Below, piece by piece: positions 1-8,579 of a stretch of DNA of 64,000 nucleotides (positions are counted from its first letter, which is position 1; every line of letters starts with the position of its first letter). Below the pieces are notes generated by a model. That model was not told the origin of the DNA and ran no database searches. It saw nothing but the letters and a program-made list of their open reading frames with translations. Both the position numbers and the translations under genes were made by a program. Source of the stretch: Streptomyces sp. SKN60 (GTDB taxonomy: Bacteria; Actinomycetota; Actinomycetes; Streptomycetales; Streptomycetaceae); the NCBI RefSeq assembly GCF_026236535.1, contig NZ_JAHTMW010000017.1, positions 1 to 64,000 of the forward strand. The letters run 5' to 3'.

Positions 1-432
1 CTTTCCTCCGGGCGCTTCCTTCGTTTCCGACTCTATCAGATCTTTCCGATCCGATTTCCTCGGCGCTTTCCGGTCCCTTTTCCAGGAATTCACCTGGGGT
101 TCCTTCGGCGGGGTCAAACACTACCAGGCTTTTCCGCTCCCCCTGACCACCCCTCGGCGAGCAGAGCACGCAGAGGTGTAGACCACTGGGGTTAGGATCT
201 GGCTTGATAGGTGCTGCCGACCCACGACTCAAAGCCGCGTTGGGGTCAGGCAGGAGTACGACAGTACATCCCACCACCACTGGAAGCAAATCGTTTCGGG
301 GTAGTCCCTAGGTCCGCCAACCGGTACGTCCCGGGCGGAACCCGGACTTCCCATGACATACGCTTCTGAACAGTACGCCGTCCAGGACAGGTAGTGACGG
401 CGCCTCATATCTCCGCCCCTGGGAGGCTTCCC
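1..432. other. Non-coding region upstream of crr
   Basis: No convincing gene was found in these 432 bases; the open frames that cross them lack actinobacterial codon bias and known motifs. The first 110 bases are unusually AT- and pyrimidine-rich for this genome and carry TTCC-containing words about eight times on the + strand. A weak inverted repeat, CCAGG-6-CCTGG, lies near 82-97. A DasR-type operator lies at 172-187, and a possible -10 (TAGGAT) follows at about 193-198. A 13-codon reading frame at 353-394 may be a leader ORF. The region probably holds the crr-ptsI promoter and perhaps the 5' leader of a gene to the left on the minus strand. Confidence 0.5.
172..187. promoter_or_regulatory. 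DasR-responsive element (dre) upstream of crr-ptsI
   Basis: The 16-mer AGAGGTGTAGACCACT matches the known dre pattern of the GntR regulator DasR (an A-C/G-T-GGTCTAGACC-A-type palindrome) at nearly every position. The clear left-arm mismatch is the third base, A for T. In Streptomyces, DasR represses PTS and GlcNAc/chitin genes and is released by glucosamine-6-phosphate, and crr-ptsI is an established DasR target. The site is about 245 bases upstream of the crr start. Seen directly: the sequence match. Inferred: binding. Confidence 0.7.
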
Positions 433-882
433 ATGACATCCGTGACGTCGCCACTCGCTGGACGCGCCATCGGTCTCGCCGCTGTTCCCGACCCGGTCTT
501 CTCCGGCGCGATGGTCGGTCCCGGTACCGCCATCGACCCCGTCCGTGAGCCCGGCGAGGCCGTCTCGCCCGTCGACGGGGTCGTCGTCTCTCTGCACCCG
601 CACGCGTTCGTCGTCGTGGACGCCGAGGGTCACGGGGTGCTGACGCACCTCGGGATCGACACCGTTCAGCTCAACGGGGAGGGCTTCGAGCTCCTCGTGA
701 ACAAGGGCGACACCGTGACCCGCGGACAGGCGGTCGTGCGGTGGAACCCGGCCGCGGTCGAAGAGGCCGGCAAGTCCCCCATCTGTCCCATCGTGGCGCT
801 CGAAGCCACCGCCGACTCCCTCTCCGACCTCCGCGAGGACGGGGACGTGAAGGCCGGCGACCAGCTCTTCTCCTGGAGCTGA
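433..882 (+). CDS. crr: PTS system glucose-type enzyme IIA component (IIA-Crr)
   Basis: This 149-residue cytosolic phosphocarrier accepts phosphate from HPr and passes it to membrane EIIB domains, in Streptomyces mainly those for N-acetylglucosamine uptake. Both family histidines are visible: His67 (GHGVL) and the phosphorylated His72 in THLGIDTV, equivalent to His75 and His90 of E. coli IIA-Glc. The ATG at 433 is chosen over an in-frame GTG at 394 because GGGAGG sits six bases upstream and the resulting length matches the family. ptsI follows after 81 bases, probably as one transcript. A dre-type site upstream suggests DasR control. HPr (ptsH) is not in the window, as expected, since it lies elsewhere in Streptomyces. 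Confidence 0.95.
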   Translation: MTSVTSPLAGRAIGLAAVPDPVFSGAMVGPGTAIDPVREPGEAVSPVDGVVVSLHPHAFVVVDAEGHGVLTHLGIDTVQLNGEGFELLVNKGDTVTRGQAVVRWNPAAVEEAGKSPICPIVALEATADSLSDLREDGDVKAGDQLFSWS

Positions 883-963
883 CCGTCGGCTCGTCCCACT
901 GACGAGCGCGCAGACGACATTCAACGCGGCGGCCCGGCCGCCGCTCTATCGGAGACGGGTGAG

Positions 964-2634
964 ATGGAGACAACGCTGCGAGGCGTCGGCGTCAGCCACG
1001 GGGTGGCGATCGGCGAGGTCCGGCACATGGGCACGGCGGTCCTGGAGCCGCCTGCCAAGCAGATCGGCGCCGACGAGGCGGAGCGCGAACAGGGGCGCGC
1101 CCGTCAGGCCGTCGAGGCCGTGGCCGCGGACCTGAATGCGCGCGGCAATCTGGCCGGTGGCGAGGCCCAGGCGGTCCTCGAGGCGCAGGCGATGATCGCG
1201 CAGGACCCGGAGCTGATGGCCGACGTGGACCGCCGGGTCGCGGTGGGCAGTACGGCCGAGCGGGCCATCTTCGACGCGTTCTCGCACTACCGGGAGCTGC
1301 TCGCGGGTGCCGGTGAGTACATGGCCGGCCGGGTGGCCGACCTGGACGACGTGCGGAACCGGATCGTGGCGCGGCTGCTGGGTGTGCCGATGCCGGGTGT
1401 GCCGGACAGCGACGAGCCGTATGTGCTGATCGCCCGGGACCTGGCGCCGGCGGACACGGCGCTCCTCGACCCGGCGCTTGTGCTCGGCTTCGTGACCGAG
1501 GAGGGCGGGCCGACCAGCCACAGCGCGATCCTGGCGCGTGCGCTCGGCGTGCCGGCCGTGGTCGCGCTGCCCGGTGCCGGTGAGCTGGCCGAGGGCACGG
1601 TCATCGCGGTGGACGGTTCCACGGGCGAGATCTTCGTGGACCCGAGCGAGGAGAAGAAGGCGGCGCTGACCAAGGCCGCCGAGGAGCGGAAGGCGGCGCT
1701 GTCGGCTTCCAGTGGTCCGGGGGCGACCTCGGACGGGCACAAGGTGCCGCTGCTCGCGAACGTCGGTGGTCCGGCGGACGTGCCGGCGGCGGTCGAGGCC
1801 GGTGCCGAGGGCGTGGGTCTGTTCCGTACCGAGTTCCTGTTCCTGGACGACAGCGCCAAGGCGCCGTCGGAGGAGAAGCAGGTCGAGGCGTACCGCAAGG
1901 TGCTCGAGGCCTTCCCCGAGGGCCGGGTGGTCGTGCGGGTGCTCGACGCGGGTGCGGACAAGCCGCTGGACTTCCTGACGCCGGCCGACGAGCCGAACCC
2001 GGCGCTCGGCGTGCGGGGGCTGCGGACGCTGCTCGACCACCCGGAGGTGCTGCGGACGCAGCTGACGGCGCTGGCGAAGGCCGCCGAGGGTCTGCCGGTG
2101 TATCTGGAGGTCATGGCGCCGATGGTGGCCGACCGCACGGATGCGAAGGCGTTCGCCGACGCGTGCCGTGAGGCGGGGCTGCGGGCGAAGTTCGGTGCGA
2201 TGGTGGAGATTCCGTCCGCCGCGCTCCGGGCGCGTTCGATCCTGCAGGAGGTCGAGTTCCTGTCCCTGGGCACGAACGACCTGGCGCAGTACACGTTCGC
2301 CGCCGACCGTCAGGTGGGTGCGGTGTCGCGGCTGCAGGACCCGTGGCAGCCGGCGCTGCTCGACCTGGTGGCGCTGTCGGCCGAGTCGGCCAAGGCCGAG
2401 GGCAAGAGCTGTGGTGTCTGCGGTGAGGCCGCGGCGGATCCGCTGCTCGCGTGTGTGCTGACGGGTCTGGGCGTGACCTCCCTGTCGATGGGTGCGGCGT
2501 CGATTCCGTATGTGCGGGCGACGCTGGCGAAGTACACGCTGGCGCAGTGCGAGCGTGCGGCGTCCGCGGCGCGTGCCGCGGACACGGCGCACGACGCGCG
2601 GATCGCCGCGCAGGCCGTGCTGTCCGGGGAGTAA
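964..2634 (+). CDS. ptsI: PTS enzyme I (phosphoenolpyruvate-protein phosphotransferase)
   Basis: Enzyme I autophosphorylates from PEP and donates the phosphate to HPr, starting the PTS cascade in the cytosol. At 556 residues it is close to the family norm of about 570. The swivelling phosphohistidine domain carries GGPTSHSAILAR, with His186 as the phosphorylated residue. The PEP-binding TIM barrel shows GLFRTEFLF, GTNDLAQYTFAADR and, near the C-terminus, CGVCGEAAADP with the catalytic Cys. It lies directly downstream of crr and is followed by a strong hairpin at 2654-2691, so crr-ptsI is likely a complete two-gene operon. No anomalies were seen. Confidence 0.97.
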   Translation: METTLRGVGVSHGVAIGEVRHMGTAVLEPPAKQIGADEAEREQGRARQAVEAVAADLNARGNLAGGEAQAVLEAQAMIAQDPELMADVDRRVAVGSTAERAIFDAFSHYRELLAGAGEYMAGRVADLDDVRNRIVARLLGVPMPGVPDSDEPYVLIARDLAPADTALLDPALVLGFVTEEGGPTSHSAILARALGVPAVVALPGAGELAEGTVIAVDGSTGEIFVDPSEEKKAALTKAAEERKAALSASSGPGATSDGHKVPLLANVGGPADVPAAVEAGAEGVGLFRTEFLFLDDSAKAPSEEKQVEAYRKVLEAFPEGRVVVRVLDAGADKPLDFLTPADEPNPALGVRGLRTLLDHPEVLRTQLTALAKAAEGLPVYLEVMAPMVADRTDAKAFADACREAGLRAKFGAMVEIPSAALRARSILQEVEFLSLGTNDLAQYTFAADRQVGAVSRLQDPWQPALLDLVALSAESAKAEGKSCGVCGEAAADPLLACVLTGLGVTSLSMGAASIPYVRATLAKYTLAQCERAASAARAADTAHDARIAAQAVLSGE

Positions 2635-2653
2635 CCGGACGGCAGCGAAGTCG

Positions 2654-2691
2654 AAGGGGCCTTCCCGCCGTTCGTGGCGGGGAGGCCCCTT
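2654..2691. terminator. Bidirectional terminator between ptsI and the next minus-strand gene
   Basis: AAGGGGCCTTCCCGCC pairs with GGCGGGGAGGCCCCTT around a short loop. The hairpin lies 20 bases after the ptsI stop and just before the stop of the convergent minus-strand gene, so it can serve both. There is no long T-run, which is usual in Streptomyces. Confidence 0.75.
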
Positions 2692-2696
2692 CGGTG

Positions 2697-3620
2697 TCAG
2701 TGGGGGTGGGGGTGCGGGTCGTCGGTGGGTCCGAGGGGGAAGCCGGCGCGGTAGTCGACGTGGGGTTCGGGGGCGATGGGGTCGCCGGTGCGGGCGTCGG
2801 TGCAGTAGGCGTCGAAGACCTCGGCCTCGGTGAGGGGGTGGAGTCGGCCGTCGTGGAGGCGCCAGCCGTGGAGTCGGTCGGGGGCGCCGGGGGTGGTGGT
2901 GCGCAGGACGAGGCCGCCGGGGCTGCCGAGGGCGATGCCGGCGGCGAGGACGCTGAGGAACTCGGCGCCTTCGGCGGTGTCGAGGCGGGCGGGTCCGTCG
3001 GTGTCGCGGGTGGTGTGGAGGGCGGCGATGAGCTGGTCGTCCTCGGCGGGGACGCTGCAGACGAGGTGGTGGGTGCCGGGTCCGGCGCCGTCGAGGAGGC
3101 GGAGCAGGAGGTGGGAGGCGCGGTCGAAGGAGGCACGTCCGATGTCCTGGCCGCAGTCGGCGCAGGGTCCGGCGTCGGTGAGGAGCATCGTGGCGTACTC
3201 CCAGGTGGCGTGGCGGACGGCGGTGTCGACGAGGGTGGGGACGAGGGTCGTGAGGGGTTGGCCGGTGTAGGTGACGCGGGGTCCGGTGGCGGCGCGTTCG
3301 GCGGTGTAGGCGGCGCGGCTGGCGGGGTGGTCGGGGTCGCGGCCGGTGGCGGCGCAGTGTTCGGCGTAGTCCTCGGGGTCGAAGAGGGCGACGGAGGTGT
3401 GGCCGCCGCGGGCGTGGAGGGTTTTGAGCAGGGCTTCGGCGTGGGCGAGGTAGCGGCGGTGGTCGTCGAAGGCGAAGGTCGGGTACTGCCGCATGGCGGT
3501 GAAGTCCTCCTCGTCGGCGAGGAGGGCGACGGTGCCGGCGGTTTCGCGGCGCAGGGCGCGGCGGAGGGCCGCGCTGGTGGTGCGGTTGTTCGTGCGGTCG
3601 GTGGTGCGGCGGTCGGTCAT
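2697..3620 (-). CDS. Conserved hypothetical protein with a CxxC motif
   Basis: I do not recognise the function. The 307-residue product is soluble, with no signal peptide or membrane segment. It has a threonine/arginine-rich N-terminus and one CADCG motif near residue 155 that could be half of a metal site, and it ends in a His/Pro tail (DDPHPHPH). The ATG at 3620 is chosen over a start further upstream because AGGGGG precedes it at good spacing. The gene is convergent with ptsI and lies 34 bases downstream of the MFS gene on the same strand, so the two may be co-transcribed. Confidence 0.75.
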   Translation of the reverse strand: MTDRRTTDRTNNRTTSAALRRALRRETAGTVALLADEEDFTAMRQYPTFAFDDHRRYLAHAEALLKTLHARGGHTSVALFDPEDYAEHCAATGRDPDHPASRAAYTAERAATGPRVTYTGQPLTTLVPTLVDTAVRHATWEYATMLLTDAGPCADCGQDIGRASFDRASHLLLRLLDGAGPGTHHLVCSVPAEDDQLIAALHTTRDTDGPARLDTAEGAEFLSVLAAGIALGSPGGLVLRTTTPGAPDRLHGWRLHDGRLHPLTEAEVFDAYCTDARTGDPIAPEPHVDYRAGFPLGPTDDPHPHPH

Positions 3621-3654
3621 GGGTCCCCCTGGGTGCTGTCGTCGTTGCGACTGA

Positions 3655-4956
3655 CTACTCACTCACCGTAACCGTGGGCACTGACAGTGACGCCTGGGCG
3701 GGCTTGGTGACGCGGTCGCGGATCAGGCGGTGCTGGGCGGCTCCGGCGCCGACGAGGGCCAGACCGAGGACCGGCCAGGCCAGGGGCCCCGCGGTCATGA
3801 CGGCGGTGACGAGGAGGGGGCCGGCGAAGCGCTGGGTGGACTGGGCGAGTCCGTGGACGCCGAGGTAGGAGCCCTGGGCGTCGGCGGGGGCGAGGGCGAC
3901 GGAGAGTTCCCAGGAGGCGGTGGCGTGGATGATCTCGGCGAAGGTGAGGGCGATCACGGCGACGGCGAGGGCGCCGATCGCGAGGGCCCGGCCGCCGGCG
4001 GCGGAGACGGCGAGGGCGAGGGTGCCGACGACGAAGAGGCCGCAGAGCGGGACGATCAGCCGGCGGGCGGCCGGGGTGGTGGCGCCGAAGCGGGCGAGGG
4101 GGACCTGGAAGAGGACGACGAGGACGGTGTTGAGGACGAGGAGCAGCGGGGCGAGGCCGACGGGGGCGGCGGTGGCGTGGACGATCCAGAGGGGGACGGC
4201 GACCTGGAGGATCGTGTCGTCGAGGAAGAGGGCGGCGTCGGTGGCGGTGTAGCCGAGGAAGGTGCGGTCGCGCCAGGGGTTGGCGCGGCGTGGTGCGGGG
4301 GCGCCGGCGGTCTTGCCGTCCCGGGCGGCGGAGACGACGGCGACGTGGGCGGGGGCCGGGGGTTCGGCGCAGCGCAGGGTGAGGGCGGCGATGACGGCGT
4401 AGGAGAGGACGTTGCCGACGAGGAGCAGCGGGTAGGCGTGGACGCTGCCGGTGGCGAGGGCCGCGGCGGCGCCGAGGCCGCCGATGGACCAGCCGATGTT
4501 GACGGTGGTGCGCTGGATGGCCTGGTAGCGGACGCGTTCGGGTCCGGCGAGGCGGGCGGCGTAGAGCTTGATGAGGACGCTGCCGGCCCGGTCGGGGAGG
4601 GCGCCGAGGGCGGAGTAGAGGGTGAGCAGGAGGAAGTCGTCGGTGGTGAGGAGGGCGAGGAGGGCGACGGCGCGCATCACCTGGGTGGCGGCGATGACGC
4701 GGACGAGGGGGAAGCGGTCGGCGAGTCGGCCGGCGAGGGGTGCGCCGGCGATGCCGACGCCGCCGGAGACGGTCATGAGGAGGCCGACCTGGCCGAGGCC
4801 GAGTCCGGAGACGTAGGTGAAGTAGAGCGCGGTGCAGCCGGCCCAGAGGCCCGTGCCGGTCTTGTCGATGATGCTGACGATCAGCATGCGGCGGCCGTCG
4901 CGGCCGCCGGGTATGCGGTCGAGCGCGGTGCGGTGCCATGAAGTCGGGCGGCTCAC
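3655..4956 (-). CDS. Major facilitator superfamily transporter
   Basis: This 433-residue integral membrane protein has about 12 predicted hydrophobic segments. The cytoplasmic loop GRLADRFPLVRVI between segments 2 and 3 is the classic MFS signature. The substrate is unknown; the drug-exporter-like architecture and divergent arrangement with a MocR-type regulator suggest efflux or uptake controlled by that regulator. The start is GTG at 4956 with AAGGGGG upstream. Only 47 bases separate it from the divergent regulator, and that gap contains a palindrome at 4979-4994. Confidence 0.85.
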   Translation of the reverse strand: MSRPTSWHRTALDRIPGGRDGRRMLIVSIIDKTGTGLWAGCTALYFTYVSGLGLGQVGLLMTVSGGVGIAGAPLAGRLADRFPLVRVIAATQVMRAVALLALLTTDDFLLLTLYSALGALPDRAGSVLIKLYAARLAGPERVRYQAIQRTTVNIGWSIGGLGAAAALATGSVHAYPLLLVGNVLSYAVIAALTLRCAEPPAPAHVAVVSAARDGKTAGAPAPRRANPWRDRTFLGYTATDAALFLDDTILQVAVPLWIVHATAAPVGLAPLLLVLNTVLVVLFQVPLARFGATTPAARRLIVPLCGLFVVGTLALAVSAAGGRALAIGALAVAVIALTFAEIIHATASWELSVALAPADAQGSYLGVHGLAQSTQRFAGPLLVTAVMTAGPLAWPVLGLALVGAGAAQHRLIRDRVTKPAQASLSVPTVTVSE

Positions 4957-4978
4957 TCGGTTCCCCCTTGACGCGAGT

Positions 4979-4994
4979 TATGTATTGATACATA
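4979..4994. promoter_or_regulatory. Palindromic operator in the MFS / MocR divergent promoter
   Basis: TATGTAT-TG-ATACATA gives seven-base perfect arms around two bases. It is one of the few AT-rich words nearby and sits midway between the two divergent starts. It is a good candidate for autoregulatory binding by the MocR-type protein at 5004-6323 and for control of the transporter. Binding is inferred. Confidence 0.6.
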
Positions 4995-5003
4995 GTTCAG
5001 TAC

Positions 5004-6323
5004 GTGGCAACACAATATTCGATCAGTGGGACGACGGCCAAGGGGATTGCCGCGTCCGTCGAGCGCGGAGTCTCCGAGGGCGAGCTCGCGCCGGGCGACG
5101 CGCTGCCGCCCGTACGCCGGCTCGCCGACGAGCTCGGCGTGAGCCCGGGCACGGTGGCGACCGCGTACAAGGAGCTCCGGCGGCGCGGACTGGTGGTGAC
5201 GCGCGGGCGCGGCGGCACGGTCGTCGCGGAAGCGCCCTCGGTGGCCTCGCGCCGGCCGCCGCGCGTGCCCGAAGGGCTCGTGGACCTGGCCGGCGGGCAC
5301 CCGGACCCCGCGTTCCTGCCGGTGCTGCACCCGCCGGCCGAGGTACGCCCGGTGTTCGGCTCGCACCGGGCCGCGCCCCGGCTCGCCGGTCTGGAGGAGC
5401 TGACCCGCGCCTGGTACGCGCGGGACGGCGTCCCGGCGGAGCGGGTGAGCTTCGCGCACGGGGCGCTCGACTGCATCGCCAGGCTGCTCTCGGTGGAGCT
5501 CCGTCCCGGCGACGCGGTCGCGGTCGAGGACCCCGGCTTCCACCATCTCCTCGATCTGGTCCCGGCCCTGGGGCTGCGCATGGTGCCGGTGGCCGTGGAC
5601 CGGGAGGGCATCACCCCGGACGCGCTGCGCACGGCGCTCAGGGCCGGGGTCCGGGCGGTGGTGTGCACCCCGCGCGCCCAGAACCCGACCGGGGCGTCCC
5701 TCTCCCCCGCCCGGCGGGACGCGCTGGTCGAGCTGCTGCGCGAGTTCCCCGAGGTCCTGGTCGTCGAGGACGACTACACGGCCGAGCTCTCGGGACCGGC
5801 CGCGCCCACCCTGGCCGCCGCCGGGCTCGACCGCTGGGCGCAGGTCCGCACGGTCTCCAAGCGGCTCGGCGTCGACCTGCGCTGGGCCGGGGTCGCGGGC
5901 GATCCGGTGACCATCGCCCGGCACGACGGGCGGATGCTGATGACCTCCGGCTGGGTCAGCCACGTCCTGCAGGAGACGGTCGCCGGGCTGCTCACCGATC
6001 CGGCGACGGTCCGGCTGGTGGCGGCCGGCGAGGCCGCGTACGCGGAACGGCGCGGGGCGCTGGCCGGCGCACTCCGCACGTACGGCATCCGGAGCGCCGA
6101 GGGCACCGGGATGAACCTGTGGGTCCCGGTGCGCGACGAGTCGGCGGTGGTGAACGGGCTGCGGACGCAGGGCTGGTGGGTGGCGGCCGGTGCCCGGTTC
6201 CGGATCGCGGCGCCCACCGGCGTACGGATCACGACGGCCGCGCTCGACCCGGCGGACGCGGAGCGCCTCGCGGCGGACTTCGCCGCCGTGCTCGGCGACG
6301 CGCAGGCGACGTACGGCGGTTAG
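5004..6323 (+). CDS. MocR-type regulator (GntR winged helix fused to class I aminotransferase fold)
   Basis: This 439-residue transcription factor has an N-terminal GntR winged helix at about residues 8-75 (ALPPVRRLADELGVSPGTVA), followed by a PLP-dependent aminotransferase-like domain. PLP-site features are visible: NPTGASLS, VVEDDYTAEL, and the Schiff-base lysine in TVSKRLGVD. The fusion is typical of the MocR subfamily, which senses PLP, amino acids or related ligands. It starts with GTG at 5004, immediately downstream of a palindrome that it probably binds, and is divergent from the MFS gene it likely controls. A very strong hairpin follows it. Confidence 0.92.
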   Translation: MATQYSISGTTAKGIAASVERGVSEGELAPGDALPPVRRLADELGVSPGTVATAYKELRRRGLVVTRGRGGTVVAEAPSVASRRPPRVPEGLVDLAGGHPDPAFLPVLHPPAEVRPVFGSHRAAPRLAGLEELTRAWYARDGVPAERVSFAHGALDCIARLLSVELRPGDAVAVEDPGFHHLLDLVPALGLRMVPVAVDREGITPDALRTALRAGVRAVVCTPRAQNPTGASLSPARRDALVELLREFPEVLVVEDDYTAELSGPAAPTLAAAGLDRWAQVRTVSKRLGVDLRWAGVAGDPVTIARHDGRMLMTSGWVSHVLQETVAGLLTDPATVRLVAAGEAAYAERRGALAGALRTYGIRSAEGTGMNLWVPVRDESAVVNGLRTQGWWVAAGARFRIAAPTGVRITTAALDPADAERLAADFAAVLGDAQATYGG

Positions 6324-6346
6324 CGGGCGGTCGGCGCAAGACGCGG

Positions 6347-6383
6347 GAGGGCCCCGCGCACCGGCATGGTGCGCGGGGCCCTC
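6347..6383. terminator. Bidirectional terminator hairpin
   Basis: GAGGGCCCCGCGCACC and GGTGCGCGGGGCCCTC form a perfect 16-bp stem around a five-base loop, GGCAT. It lies 24 bases after the MocR-type stop and 17 bases before the stop of the convergent acetoacetyl-CoA synthetase gene, so it serves both. Confidence 0.85.
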
Positions 6384-6399
6384 TCTCATGGGTGCGGGG

Positions 6400-8364
6400 C
6401 TACTTGCGGGTGCGGGCGAGCTCCTCGTAGAAGCGCAGCAGGTCGAGGTTGTCGACCGAGCCGGGGTTGACCGCCTTGGCCATGGGGGTGCCCTGGAGGA
6501 GGCGCTTGACCGGGACCTCGATGCGCTTGCCGGTCAGGGTGTGCGGGACGCCGGGGACCTCGATGATGACGTCGGGCACGTGGCGCGGGGAGAGTTCGGC
6601 GCGGATCGTGCTCTTGATGCGCCCGATCAGCTCCTCGTCCAGGGTTGCGCCGTCGGCGAGGTGCACGAACAGCGGCATCCAGTACCCGCCGTCCGGCTCC
6701 TCCAGGCCGATGACGAGGGACTCGCGGATCTCCGGGAGCCGTTCCACCGCCTCGTAGATATCGGCGCTACCCATACGGACGCCCTGGCGGTTCAGGGTGG
6801 AGTCGGAGCGTCCGTGGATGATCACCGAGCCGTGGTCGGTGATCGTGATCCAGTCGCCGTGCCGCCAGACGCCGGGGAACATCTCGAAGTAGCTGTCGCG
6901 GTAGCGGCTGCCGTCGGGGTCGTTCCAGAAGCGGATCGGCATGGACGGCATCGGGTTGGTGACGACGAGCTCGCCGACCTCGCCGACCAGCGGCTTGCCC
7001 GAGGGGTCCCAGGACTGCAGGTCGGTGCCGAGGCAGGCGGCCTGGAGCTCGCCGATGTGCACCGGGAGGGTGGGGACGGCGCCGGCGAAGCAGGAGCAGA
7101 CGTCGGTGCCGCCGCTGACGGACGCGATCCACAGGTCCTCGCGGACCTCGTCGTGCAGCCAGCGGAAGCCGTCGGGCGGCAGCGGCGAGCCGGTGGTGGC
7201 GACGCACTTCACCTTCGACAGGTCGAAGTCCCGGCCGGGGTGCACGCCTGCCTTCGCGCAGGCCATGACGTACGCGGCGGAGGTGCCGTACAGGGTGGCG
7301 CCGGTGCGCTCGGCGACGCGCCACTGGGCGCCGGTGTCCGGATAGCCCGGGCTGCCGTCGTACAGCACCACGGTGGTGCCGGTGAGCAGGCCGGAGACGA
7401 GGAAGTTCCACATCATCCAGCCGGTGGAGGTGTACCAGAAGAACACGTCCTCGGGGCCGAGGTCGCAGTGCAGGCCCAGCTGCTTGACGTGCTCGATCAG
7501 GATGCCGCCCTGGGACTGCACGATCGCCTTGGGCAGACCGGTGGTGCCGGAGGAGTACAGCACCCACAGCGGGTGGTCGAAGGGCACGTGCGCGAAGACC
7601 GGCTCGGTGTCGGCGGCGGTGAGCGCGGACCACTCCAGGGCGCCCTCGGGGGCCGCGGTGCCGAGCAGCGGGATGTGCACGACGGCGCGCAGCGTGGGCA
7701 GTTCGGCGCGCAGCTCGGCGACGGTGTCGCGGCGGTCGTGCTCCTTGCCGCCGTAGCGGTAGCCGTCGACGGTGAAGAGGACGACGGGCTCGACCTGCTG
7801 GAAGCGGTCGAGGACGCTGCGGGCGCCGAAGTCGGGGGCGCAGGAGGTCCACACGGCGCCGACGGCGGCGGTGGCGAGGAGGGCGACGACGGCCTCGGGG
7901 ATGTTGGGCAGGTAGCCGCTGATCCGGTCGCCGGGCTCGACGCCGAGGCGGCGCAGCTCGGCGGCGAGCGAGCCGACCTGGCGGCGCAGCTCGGCCCAGG
8001 TGATCGGGCGCGGCTCGTGGGTCTCGTCGACGTGCAGCAGCGCGGTGTCGTCGGGGCGCTCGTCGGCGGCGCGCAGCGCGTGCTCGGCGTAATTGAGGGT
8101 GGCGCCCGGGAACCAGGCGGCGCCGGGCATCGAGCGATCACCGAGGACGCGCTCGTACGGGGTGGCGAAGCGGAGGTCGAACCACTCGGCGACGGCCGCC
8201 CAGAAGCCCTCCAGGTCCTCGACGGACCAGCGGTGCAGGGCCGGGTAGCCGCCCTCGGCGGGCGCTCCGTGGCGCTCGGCCGCCCAGGCCTGGAAGCGGG
8301 TGACGGCGGCCGCGGCGACGCGGTCCTCGTCGGGCTGCCACAGCGGCTCGGTCTGCGATGTCAT
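6400..8364 (-). CDS. Acetoacetyl-CoA synthetase (acetoacetate-CoA ligase)
   Basis: This 654-residue ANL-superfamily adenylating enzyme is predicted to make acetoacetyl-CoA from acetoacetate, CoA and ATP. The AMP-binding P-loop VLYSSGTTGLPKAIVQS lies near residue 270, STGWMMWNFLVSG follows, and the C-terminal catalytic lysine is in LTGKRIEVPVKRLL near residue 620. Length and the AWFPGATLNYAEH N-terminal motif fit acetoacetate-CoA ligase rather than acetyl-CoA synthetase. The ATG at 8364 is chosen because the protein then begins MTSQTEPLW, as in the family. It is divergent from the GH31 gene over a 215-base gap. Confidence 0.93.
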   Translation of the reverse strand: MTSQTEPLWQPDEDRVAAAAVTRFQAWAAERHGAPAEGGYPALHRWSVEDLEGFWAAVAEWFDLRFATPYERVLGDRSMPGAAWFPGATLNYAEHALRAADERPDDTALLHVDETHEPRPITWAELRRQVGSLAAELRRLGVEPGDRISGYLPNIPEAVVALLATAAVGAVWTSCAPDFGARSVLDRFQQVEPVVLFTVDGYRYGGKEHDRRDTVAELRAELPTLRAVVHIPLLGTAAPEGALEWSALTAADTEPVFAHVPFDHPLWVLYSSGTTGLPKAIVQSQGGILIEHVKQLGLHCDLGPEDVFFWYTSTGWMMWNFLVSGLLTGTTVVLYDGSPGYPDTGAQWRVAERTGATLYGTSAAYVMACAKAGVHPGRDFDLSKVKCVATTGSPLPPDGFRWLHDEVREDLWIASVSGGTDVCSCFAGAVPTLPVHIGELQAACLGTDLQSWDPSGKPLVGEVGELVVTNPMPSMPIRFWNDPDGSRYRDSYFEMFPGVWRHGDWITITDHGSVIIHGRSDSTLNRQGVRMGSADIYEAVERLPEIRESLVIGLEEPDGGYWMPLFVHLADGATLDEELIGRIKSTIRAELSPRHVPDVIIEVPGVPHTLTGKRIEVPVKRLLQGTPMAKAVNPGSVDNLDLLRFYEELARTRK

Positions 8365-8579
8365 GTGGGTCGGCTCCCTGGCTGTACGCGGGTCTGCGTG
8401 TGTCGCGCGCACGTGCGGGGTGTGCGCGTGACGCGGCTGACAGGGACGATGCCATGTGATCTTCGTTCGGTCCAGGGTTCCCTGCCCATGGTCGGGTAGC
8501 TGAATATGTGCTCCCACCACGGGTGAACGGCAGTTGAACGGGGCTCGCACGGCCCGGCGCGGATGGCAGGCTGAGCTGC

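Noticed and set aside
946..2592. Long minus-strand open frame opposite ptsI
   Set aside because: It is rich in Arg/His/Gln with no motifs and is the antisense shadow of a gene with full enzyme I signatures, as expected in GC-rich DNA.
8408..8417. CGCACGTGCG palindrome upstream of the acetoacetyl-CoA synthetase gene
   Set aside because: Short, wholly GC-biased and expected by chance; no partner site or regulator nearby.
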